Assembly: GCA_023229665.1 (NCBI GenBank)
Contig: JALNYW010000001.1
Coordinates: 372,001 to 436,000 of the forward strand
Direction: 5' to 3'
Source of the DNA: Patescibacteria group bacterium
GTDB taxonomy: Bacteria > Patescibacteriota > Patescibacteriia > 2-12-FULL-60-25
Length of the DNA stretch: 64,000 nucleotides
Each line of letters opens with the position of its first letter. Position 1 is the stretch's first letter. The notes under the pieces were generated by a model. The model made no database searches and was not told where the DNA came from. It saw nothing but the letters and a program-made list of their open reading frames with translations. Positions 58,088 to 64,000 of the stretch are shown piece after piece. Both the position numbers and the translations under genes were made by a program.

Positions 58088-59341
58088 TCAGGGCGGCGTA
58101 ATGCGGTAAATCAAACCCGTTTTATCGTCCGAGATGTAGAGTGAACCGTCTTTCGCGAAGGTCAGATCAGCCGGACGGCCCAACACGCCCTGTTCACTCA
58201 GCCAACCGGAAATAAAGTCCTCATTGCTGACGGCATTCCCGGCTTCATCCAAGACGAAACGCCGGACGGCATAACCGGTCGGTTGCGTACGGTTCCAAGA
58301 ACCGTGATACGCCACGAACAAGTTGCCCTCGTATTCTTTCGGCCAACCCGCATCCTTCGGAACGAAAGCCAAGCCGAGCGGAGCCGAGTGCGCCGGCAAA
58401 TCGATATGGCTCGGCGTCTCAAACGGGGCCATGCACGGATTGCGAATGTAGGTGTTCTTATCAAATTGCGTGTCGTGGATATTCTTTCCGTAGCATGTCG
58501 GCCATCCGTAATTCTTGTCTTCTTCGATGATATTCACTTCATCCGGCGGCAAATTGTCGCCCAAGAAATCACGGCCCATTTCCGTGGCCCATACCTGCCC
58601 ATCCGGCGCGACTTCGAGGAACACCGAATTACGCAAACCAACGGAATACGGCTTCAAGTCTGAACCATCTAATGCAACGGATTGGATCGAGCCGCGTCGC
58701 GCATCCTGCTCGCGGCAGACATCGCACGACGAACCGATGCTGATCAAAATACGCTCTTCGCTTTTGCCGGCCATGGCGAATTCCAAACTCTTCGTGGTGT
58801 GCCGGCCGCCGGTCGGAAGTTTCGTAAGAAGCTTCCGGTCGCTCGTTTGCGTGAAATCCGCGTTCAAACGCATCTTGCTCAACCCATCCGTTTCCGCCAC
58901 GAACAAGTCATATCCATCGCTCGGATAGAACAAGAAATCATGCGGACGATTGAGTCCCGTCGCGAGATCGTTACGCGCGTCGGCGACGCCATCTTTATTC
59001 GCGTCCGGCAAAGCCGAGATACGTCCGGCGCTGGGCTCGGCCGCCATCAAAACGCCATTTGGCGCAAAACGGATGGAACGTGGTCCTTCCAAATTCTTCG
59101 CGAACAAGTTGATGGAAAAACCGCGCGGCATCTTAAGCGGCAAGCCCGTTTGGTTGATGCCTTCGCGGACAATCTCAAGCTCGGTGGATGAGGTCGGCTG
59201 TTCCGGGATCACCTTGGACAAATCCACCGGGGCCGGACCGAAAATCGGGAGGAAACCGCGATACGGCCAGGCGAAAATAAGAACCCCCAAAAGAACCAAA
59301 ATCGCTACACAAATGGCGATAATCAAACCGCGTTTTTTCAT
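58088..59341 (-). CDS. PQQ-dehydrogenase-like (sorbosone/GDH type) beta-propeller, membrane anchored
   Basis: A 417-aa protein with an N-terminal membrane helix and a six-bladed propeller facing outside. GPRSIRFAPNGVLMAAEPSAG opens blade 1; LNRPHDFLFYP, TGGRHTTKSLEF, GLRNSVFLEVAPDG, NYGWPTCYG and YHGSWNRTQPTGYAVRR follow the soluble glucose/sorbosone dehydrogenase pattern. PQQ binding and a sugar substrate are possible, but no PQQ genes are nearby. Two Cys pairs (CDVC; C..C of NPC) suggest disulfides. Its stop lies in a GCCCTGAACC hairpin. An extended -10 box lies nine bases upstream. Confidence 0.85.
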   Translation of the reverse strand: MKKRGLIIAICVAILVLLGVLIFAWPYRGFLPIFGPAPVDLSKVIPEQPTSSTELEIVREGINQTGLPLKMPRGFSINLFAKNLEGPRSIRFAPNGVLMAAEPSAGRISALPDANKDGVADARNDLATGLNRPHDFLFYPSDGYDLFVAETDGLSKMRLNADFTQTSDRKLLTKLPTGGRHTTKSLEFAMAGKSEERILISIGSSCDVCREQDARRGSIQSVALDGSDLKPYSVGLRNSVFLEVAPDGQVWATEMGRDFLGDNLPPDEVNIIEEDKNYGWPTCYGKNIHDTQFDKNTYIRNPCMAPFETPSHIDLPAHSAPLGLAFVPKDAGWPKEYEGNLFVAYHGSWNRTQPTGYAVRRFVLDEAGNAVSNEDFISGWLSEQGVLGRPADLTFAKDGSLYISDDKTGLIYRITPP

Positions 59342-59348
59342 ATATGGA

Positions 59349-59996
59349 TTACCTTAGCACAGGGGCGGTATTCCGGCCCTTCCTCAGTAACGCATGCTCC
59401 AGCACATGCGTGACAGCATCCGCGACCGCTTTCAGGATCAGGAAAAGCGGCAGCGCGTTCACGAATGCGCCGATAATGATGGTGATGTGCATCGGTAAAA
59501 TACGCCCATACGGATACATCATCACGGCACCGATATTTTGCTCGTGCGAATCACGCGACTGGTTGAAAAAGAACGAAAAAAGATGGTTGCCGAAGAAAAT
59601 CAACGAAGCAAACCCGACCTCCCTCCATTCCGGCGCCCCGGAACCGAATACCGGGGTGAACACGCCGACGATCAAAAAGACCAGGTACACGAAATGGAAT
59701 ATGCCATAGTGGATGGCGAAAAAGGTCGCGAAAAAACCCTTGACCAACACCTCCGACGACGTTACCGGAATCTCCTTCCCATTCACTTTGACGCCTTCGA
59801 TCGAAAATTTCTCCAGCCGGAGAATTCGAATGAAGTGAAAGACGCCGATGATGACGCTTTGGATCCAATACACCCACATAAGCGTCCCCAAATTCCAGCC
59901 CTGAGTCAGGGCGAGATAGATCGTGATGGCATTGGAAGCGATCAGGAGCCATAACGACGGGTCACGTACCAACAGGTCTCGGGTTTGCTGGGTCAT
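59349..59996 (-). CDS. DUF6498-like membrane protein
   Basis: A 215-aa protein with six hydrophobic segments; SLWLLIASNAITIYLAL, LMWVYWIQSVIIGVFHFIRI and FFATFFAIHYGIFHFVYLVF match the DUF6498 layout. Function unknown. TAGACT ends six bases before the ATG. The gene upstream on the same strand is tRNA-Val, which has its own terminator. Confidence 0.7.
   Translation of the reverse strand: MTQQTRDLLVRDPSLWLLIASNAITIYLALTQGWNLGTLMWVYWIQSVIIGVFHFIRILRLEKFSIEGVKVNGKEIPVTSSEVLVKGFFATFFAIHYGIFHFVYLVFLIVGVFTPVFGSGAPEWREVGFASLIFFGNHLFSFFFNQSRDSHEQNIGAVMMYPYGRILPMHITIIIGAFVNALPLFLILKAVADAVTHVLEHALLRKGRNTAPVLR
59351..59359 (-). promoter_or_regulatory. extended -10 promoter of the beta-propeller gene
   Basis: TGCTAAGGT on the minus strand ends nine bases before the ATG at 59341, within the last codons of the gene upstream. 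Confidence 0.45.
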
Positions 59997-60017
59997 GCCG
60001 GAAGTCTAGCCCAAAAA

Positions 60018-60046
60018 GCAAAAACCCCGCCATGGCGGGGTTTTGC
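60018..60046 (-). terminator. terminator of tRNA-Val
   Basis: AAAACCCCGCC / GGCGGGGTTTT stem right after the CCA end. Confidence 0.88.
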
Positions 60047-60047
60047 G

Positions 60048-60124
60048 TGGTGGATGTTGCAGGATTCGAACCTGCGACCTCACCGATGTGAACGGTGCGC
60101 TCTAACCAACTGAGCTAAACATCC
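60048..60124 (-). tRNA. tRNA-Val (anticodon CAC)
   Basis: Full cloverleaf: acceptor GGATGTT with AACATCC, D-arm GCTC-loop-GAGC, anticodon stem CACCG / CGGTG with loop TTCACAT and anticodon CAC, T-arm GCAGG-TTCGAAT-CCTGC, discriminator A and encoded CCA. CAC reads the GUG codon. Confidence 0.95.
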
Positions 60125-60136
60125 ATTTGTGGCGGT

Positions 60137-60165
60137 ATCTTATGGAATATCCTATCATTTGGCAA
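60137..60165 (-). promoter_or_regulatory. promoter of tRNA-Val
   Basis: TTGCCA, a 17-base spacer and TAAGAT on the minus strand. The -10 is the same hexamer as in the tRNA-Gln promoter. It overlaps the start region of divergent prmC. Confidence 0.75.
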
Positions 60166-60169
60166 GGGT

Positions 60170-61012
60170 ATGACTTTGCATGAATGGCTGACGAAAGTCG
60201 AGAAACGCGTCGAAGACGCGCCCTGGCTTGCTGCCAAGGCCTATGGCAGGGACCGGACTTGGGTCGCAGCCAACCGCCCCAGCCTACAACTGACCGCCTC
60301 AAAAAAAACCAAGCTGGACGCATTGCTGAAACGTCGGCTCAAAGACGAACCCCTGGCCTATATCCTGGGCTCCGAACCTTTTTATGGCCGCGATTTTTTC
60401 GTAGATAAACGGGTGCTCATCCCCCGCCCTGAAACGGAAGACCTCGTTGAAGAAGCCTTAAAGATTCCGGCCGAGCTGTATGTCGATATCGGCACGGGCT
60501 CCGGCGTCATGGCCGTGACGCTCGCCGCCGAATCTCCGCGCTCAAGCGTGTTCGCAAGCGACGTCAGCGCAAAAGCCTTGGCCGTCGCGAAAAAGAATGC
60601 GGCAAAACACGCCCCTAAACGCGTGACGTTTTTCCGCGGCGCGCTCCTGCATCCGAAACTCGCAAACGCGATCGAAAAAAAGAAAACGGATGCTCTCGTC
60701 ATCGTAGCCAATCTCCCCTATCTGCCGCCTTCAGATAAGAACATCATGCCGAAGTCGGTCACCAAATACGAACCGGCGAACGCGCTCTTTGCGAAAGAAG
60801 ATGGCATGGAGCTCAATAAAAAACTCTTGCAACAGCTCCGGCATTCGCTCTTTTTCGCTGCCGGGTCTTCCGTATTGCTCGAATTCGATCCGCCGCAATC
60901 AAAAAAACTCCTCGCGTTTGCGAAAAGCTTGTTTCCCGGAGCCAATCGTTCCATTATCCGCGACCGTTGCGGCCGCGAGCGCATCTTAAAAATTACAATC
61001 CCGCAAAGATAG
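60170..61012 (+). CDS. prmC: release factor glutamine methyltransferase PrmC/HemK
   Basis: A 280-aa enzyme methylating the GGQ Gln of peptide release factors. The N-terminal helical domain ends with LAYILGSEPFYGRDFFVD and IPRPETEDLV; the SAM site is YVDIGTGSGVMAVTLA; the catalytic NPPY-type motif reads VANLPYLPP, a variant with Leu in second place. The C-terminal end overlaps the convergent DUF3048 gene by 20 bases. Confidence 0.93.
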   Translation: MTLHEWLTKVEKRVEDAPWLAAKAYGRDRTWVAANRPSLQLTASKKTKLDALLKRRLKDEPLAYILGSEPFYGRDFFVDKRVLIPRPETEDLVEEALKIPAELYVDIGTGSGVMAVTLAAESPRSSVFASDVSAKALAVAKKNAAKHAPKRVTFFRGALLHPKLANAIEKKKTDALVIVANLPYLPPSDKNIMPKSVTKYEPANALFAKEDGMELNKKLLQQLRHSLFFAAGSSVLLEFDPPQSKKLLAFAKSLFPGANRSIIRDRCGRERILKITIPQR

Positions 61013-62075
61013 CGTCATCGGTCGTGACCTGAATCCACGTTTTCCCGCGCGAGAGGAGGAATTCCGCGCCATCATCGCCCTCAAAACGGATGGGTTCGCC
61101 GGCCATGCGGCGCCAACGCAAGATAAACTTGCGGCCATCGCGATACGCGAGCGCTTCACCGTTCCCCGTCGTGCGAATGCGAAGGCGGCCGATGTCGTCC
61201 AATACCTGCTGGTCGGTTTTGATCACGATCACGTTATTCGCTTCAACCGGCGAGCCGTCCCGGTCCTTTTGCGCCGTGGCGCCCTGGTGGCGCACATAGA
61301 CGCCACGCTCGGCATCATATTTCCACGTCACATTGAAAGATCCGCCATAGGGAATACGGATGGAAGTCACGTCCCCGCGATCCGTCGTCGAAGCCGTATC
61401 GATAAAATGCCAGGCTTCGACCGCGCGCGTGCCTGTGGCCTGTTTCCGACTGAGAATGGCATCCATGCGCTCCTGATCAGTATAGGCATTATGCGGGGCC
61501 GCGCGTCGGCTATCGCGCCAGAATGAATTCCCATACGCGAATTCATTCACATCCACGAAACTCGGCAACGCTTTAATGAGATCCAGCGCATCCGGGCTTC
61601 CGCCGACATGGAAATACGAAGCGCGGAATCCATTCGCCCAATCCACGAAATACGGGCGCGCGCTGCGCACCGGACCGACTTCATCAATCGTGGTGGTCGC
61701 ATCAAACAGCGCCATGAAACGCGTGATGCCACCCTCCACCGGAGCCTCGATCACGACGCTCGCCGAAGACAAACCGGAAACGGGTCGGGCATCCGGGTGG
61801 TTTTCGATCATGACGGCGCGCGGCGGATAGGCTTCGTCGCCAGCCGGCACCAGAACGCCATCCAACCGGCGGGTGACGAGCTTCGCCAAAACATCGATGG
61901 TGCTGGTGGGTACGGGGTTCGGCTCGATCTGGCCGATGCGCGTCCCGCCGGTAATCACATACCAAAACAATAAGATCGAGACGGCGACAAGCAAAACCGC
62001 TCCGCCGGCGATATGCCAGCGGAACGGTTGCATCTTGGCCAAAAAGGCCTGGATCTTCTTCAGCCAATGGTCCAT
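60993..62075 (-). CDS. DUF3048 (YerB-like) extracytoplasmic protein
   Basis: A 360-aa protein with a short cytoplasmic N-terminus, one membrane helix (HIAGGAVLLVAVSILLFWYVI) and an external DUF3048 domain: PPRAVMIENHPDARPVSGLSSASVV, EGGITRFMALF, VGPVRSARPYFVDWA and the second half WKYDAERGVYVRHQGATAQKD. YerB-type proteins are anchored by lipid in Bacilli, here by a helix. Start 62075 is preferred because TACAAT ends seven bases before it; the ATG at 62084 overlaps that box. Confidence 0.88.
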   Translation of the reverse strand: MDHWLKKIQAFLAKMQPFRWHIAGGAVLLVAVSILLFWYVITGGTRIGQIEPNPVPTSTIDVLAKLVTRRLDGVLVPAGDEAYPPRAVMIENHPDARPVSGLSSASVVIEAPVEGGITRFMALFDATTTIDEVGPVRSARPYFVDWANGFRASYFHVGGSPDALDLIKALPSFVDVNEFAYGNSFWRDSRRAAPHNAYTDQERMDAILSRKQATGTRAVEAWHFIDTASTTDRGDVTSIRIPYGGSFNVTWKYDAERGVYVRHQGATAQKDRDGSPVEANNVIVIKTDQQVLDDIGRLRIRTTGNGEALAYRDGRKFILRWRRMAGEPIRFEGDDGAEFLLSRGKTWIQVTTDDAIFAGL

Positions 62076-62092
62076 GGCCGACATTGTATACC

Positions 62093-62776
62093 TTATTTGG
62101 CTTCCGCAGCAGCCTCTTCGGCGGCCTTGGCTTCTTCGGCGGCTTTCTTCTCGTCGGCTTCCGTCTTGATCGCCGTAACGTCGCCCACCTGGTTCTCTTC
62201 GAGTTTCTTGAGTTCGTCTTCCGTCAACGGACGAGCCACCGTGGCGATGGTCAAGGTCGCGTCATCGAGGAATTCGACGCCCTTCGGCGGCGTGATCGAA
62301 CCGACATTAATCAAATCTTCGAACGTCTTCAACACGGACAAGTCGATCTGGATTTCGTGCGGAAGGTCGGCCGGCAAACAGCGCACCTTGATCTCGTCGA
62401 GCGACTTGATGAGCGTACCTCCGTCGGACTTCACGGCTGCGGATTCGCCGATAAACACCAACGGGATGGCAGCTTCCATTTCCTGGTCCATGCGCACCTG
62501 GTGGAAATCGATGTGCAACGGCTCCATGGTAACCGGGTTGTACTGGAGCTCCTTGATGACCGCCTTTACCGGGGTCGCCGAATCAACGGTCACATCCACG
62601 AGGGACGAGTGGCCGGCGGACTTGTACACCTTCAAGAATTCGCTGCGGCCGACCGAGATCGGCTGCGAGGTCACGCCCGCGCCGTACATGACGGCCGGAA
62701 CGCGCATCTCTTTGAGCTCATCCTTGGAGCGTTTGCCCATGCTGGTGCGGGCCTTGGCGGTAATGGCGTAGTTCAT
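62093..62776 (-). CDS. rplY: ribosomal protein bL25, long (Ctc) form
   Basis: A 227-aa 5S-rRNA-binding protein. The N-terminal L25 domain shows KRSKDELKEMRVPAVMYG and IKELQYNPVTMEPLHIDFHQV; the C-terminal TL5/Ctc domain follows, and an Ala/Glu/Lys-rich tail (AAEEAKAAEEAAAEAK) ends the protein. CPR ribosomes often lack some proteins, but this one is clearly present. Confidence 0.95.
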   Translation of the reverse strand: MNYAITAKARTSMGKRSKDELKEMRVPAVMYGAGVTSQPISVGRSEFLKVYKSAGHSSLVDVTVDSATPVKAVIKELQYNPVTMEPLHIDFHQVRMDQEMEAAIPLVFIGESAAVKSDGGTLIKSLDEIKVRCLPADLPHEIQIDLSVLKTFEDLINVGSITPPKGVEFLDDATLTIATVARPLTEDELKKLEENQVGDVTAIKTEADEKKAAEEAKAAEEAAAEAK

Positions 62777-62797
62777 ACAAATCGAAAAAGTGCTGAT

Positions 62798-62826
62798 ACG
62801 TTACGTGAAAAGTCGCTGGGCGTCAA
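62798..62826 (-). promoter_or_regulatory. promoter of rplY
   Basis: TTGACG, a 17-base spacer and TAACGT on the minus strand, with a leader of about 15-20 bases that lacks a Shine-Dalgarno. Confidence 0.65.
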
Positions 62827-62883
62827 GATAAGGGGATGTTTCCCCCAAAAGCGTCAAATTACTCTTATTTTAGCGAATTTTCG

Positions 62884-63201
62884 CTATTTCTGAAGCAGCT
62901 CCAAAAAGTCCTGGCTCTCCCCTTCCAAAAGCACATGTGCCCCGATGCATTCATCTGCGGAGATGGGGGTCCGGTCCGCCAAGCGAATGGCGTCGTTGAC
63001 GGTTTGGTCCGTGACTAACCCAATCGTGCTCACATACCCGGTATTTTCACGCATCAAGGCCATCATCGAGCGGCCGCAGGTGCCGCACGAACAATGGAAC
63101 AGCTTGCCGGCTGTCGTTTCTCCGAGCGCTCGCACCGCTTCCTGCTGATAGGAGGCGTGACAGAGCGGGCATTCGACGATCAATCGAGAGGGCAGGCTCA
63201 T
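62884..63201 (-). CDS. zinc-ribbon protein of unknown function
   Basis: A 105-aa protein. CPLCHASY and CSCGTCGRSM form a four- to five-Cys zinc ribbon in the first 45 residues, followed by a domain with TIGLVTDQTVNDAIRL and a C-terminal LLEGESQDFLELLQ helix. It could be a regulatory or adaptor protein. A TAATAG box ends six bases before the ATG. Confidence 0.7.
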   Translation of the reverse strand: MSLPSRLIVECPLCHASYQQEAVRALGETTAGKLFHCSCGTCGRSMMALMRENTGYVSTIGLVTDQTVNDAIRLADRTPISADECIGAHVLLEGESQDFLELLQK

Positions 63202-63249
63202 ACATCTCTATTAAAACCCGAAAACCCGGAACGCACAAACGCCATGTGT

Positions 63250-63284
63250 ATAAAAAACCCGACGTCCTTAGACGTCGAGGTTTT
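63250..63284 (-). terminator. terminator overlapping the gyrB stop codon
   Basis: AAAACCCGACGTC pairs with GACGTCGAGGTTTT with a small bulge. The stop codon TAA of gyrB lies in the loop, and an A/T-run flanks the stem. Confidence 0.75.
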
Positions 63285-64000
63285 TGACATGCTTGGCGTT
63301 GGTTTGGATGAACTTCTTGCGCGGGGCGACTTCCGAACCCATCAATACGTCGAAAACTTCATCGGCTTTCTGCGCATCTTCCACGGTCACGATTTTCATC
63401 ATGCGGACGGACGGGTCCATGGTCGTTTCCCACAACTGTTCCGGGTTCATTTCACCCAAACCCTTATAACGCTGGATGGCGACGCCGCCCACGGTCTTCA
63501 CGACCTCTTCTTCGGCGTCGATCGGCTCCTCTTCTTCGACCTCATCCGTCTTTCCTTTCTTGGCCTTTGCCTTGTCTTCCTTCATTTTGATAAATTCCTC
63601 CACGAGCTTGTCGCGCTCGGCATCGCTATAGGCATACTTCACGTTCTTGCCCTTGGCGACGCGGAACAATGGCGGCTGCGCAATATATACGTGGCCTTGC
63701 TGGATAAGCTGCGGGAAATAGCGATAGAACAAGGTCAGCAAGAGCGTACGGATGTGGGCGCCGTCCACGTCGGCGTCGGTCATGATCACGACTTTGTGAT
63801 AACGCAACTTCGACATGTCGAACATTTCACCGACATTCGTGCCAAGCGCGATAACCAGGTTCTTGATTTGCTCGCTGCCCAACATGCGGTCGAGACGCGC
63901 GCGCTCCACGTTCAAAATCTTGCCGCGCAACGGCAGGATGGCCTGGATGTCGCGGTTGCGTCCCATTTTGGCGGAACCGCCGGCCGAGTCTCCCTCAACG
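63268..64000 (-). CDS. gyrB: DNA gyrase subunit B, C-terminal part (N-terminus beyond the window)
   Basis: The last 244 residues of a type IIA topoisomerase B subunit. The frame is open to the window edge and starts in the TOPRIM motif EGDSAGGSAKMGRNRD; PLRGKILNVE, MTDADVDGAHIRTLLL and GVAIQRYKGLGEMNPEQLW follow. A Lys/Glu-rich insert of about 35 residues (around KEDKAKAKKGKTDEVEEEE) sits before the final domain. gyrB is favoured over parE because of the QRYKGLGEMN and DADVDG form, although the two are hard to separate from a fragment. Confidence 0.9.
   Translation of the reverse strand, partial: VEGDSAGGSAKMGRNRDIQAILPLRGKILNVERARLDRMLGSEQIKNLVIALGTNVGEMFDMSKLRYHKVVIMTDADVDGAHIRTLLLTLFYRYFPQLIQQGHVYIAQPPLFRVAKGKNVKYAYSDAERDKLVEEFIKMKEDKAKAKKGKTDEVEEEEPIDAEEEVVKTVGGVAIQRYKGLGEMNPEQLWETTMDPSVRMMKIVTVEDAQKADEVFDVLMGSEVAPRKKFIQTNAKHVKNLDV

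Noticed and set aside
58071..58094. Intrinsic terminator after the beta-propeller gene
   Set aside because: The GCCCTGAACC / GGTTCAGGGC stem is perfect, but no T-run follows on the minus strand, so termination there is not supported.

Overview
The window reads as a gene-dense chromosomal segment of a bacterium of the Candidate Phyla Radiation (Patescibacteria), probably in the Parcubacteria sphere. That placement is inferred from gene content and style, not from a marker-gene tree. Genes are short to average and tightly packed, with many 1-4 nt gaps or overlaps. There is a full F-type ATP synthase but few biosynthetic genes, a type IV pilus gene group, a very large secreted repeat protein, and small families typical of these bacteria (DUF5671, DUF3048). 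TGA works as a stop codon in era, smr and other genes, so the genetic code is the standard bacterial one. Two tRNA genes are present (Gln-UUG, Val-CAC). No CRISPR array, transposase, prophage or rRNA was seen, and no stretch over 300 bases lacks a gene.

Layout. 1-2.8 kb: gatA (cut by the edge) and gatC, diverging from a secreted DsbA-like oxidoreductase. 2.9-8.4 kb, minus strand: pilM, a degenerate pilus-ATPase-like protein, a response regulator ending in a pilin-like helix, a pilin, pilD, ligA. 8.4-18 kb: rnhA, recJ, a 34-codon membrane ORF, lepA, a FecR-domain protein, murJ, a Rieske protein, a membrane protein, two GT2 glycosyltransferases and a SpoU methyltransferase. 18-24.4 kb: an unknown Cys-motif gene, an RlmD-type methyltransferase, era, unknowns, two peroxiredoxins and a glutaredoxin. 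24.4-37.4 kb: aminopeptidase, HAD phosphatase, VKOR, nuclease, Smr, lipoprotein, AI-2E-type permease, DEAD-box helicase, YgjP-like protein, GST, ABC exporter, PAS protein, PEBP. 37.5-41.4 kb: tRNA-Gln and a 1,236-residue surface protein. 41.4-51.6 kb: a DMT transporter, the ATP synthase operon atpZ-B-E-F-H-A-G-D-C, ftsEX and two unknowns. 51.6-64 kb: malic enzyme, pilin-like and unknown genes, a MurG-like glycosyltransferase, an M29-like peptidase, pyrF, a PQQ-dehydrogenase-like propeller, tRNA-Val, prmC, a DUF3048 protein, rplY, a zinc-ribbon protein and gyrB (cut by the edge).

The least expected signals are these. (1) A pilus gene group encodes a catalytically dead relative of PilB/GspE next to a response regulator that runs in frame into a prepilin-like segment with its own internal ribosome-binding site. 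(2) A family of intergenic inverted repeats is built from 7-bp units (NCGTARC); it overlaps gene ends and has a diverged copy in the leader of a DEAD-box helicase. (3) Many genes have an extended -10 box (TGnTAnnnT) ending 6-9 nt before the start codon and no Shine-Dalgarno, which implies widespread leaderless transcripts. (4) A few stand-alone genes show the opposite architecture: strong AGGAGG site, terminator folded onto or close to the stop codon and, in three of them, GAG/AAG-rich codon use. (5) AtpE carries a two-carboxylate motif known from sodium-translocating rotors.
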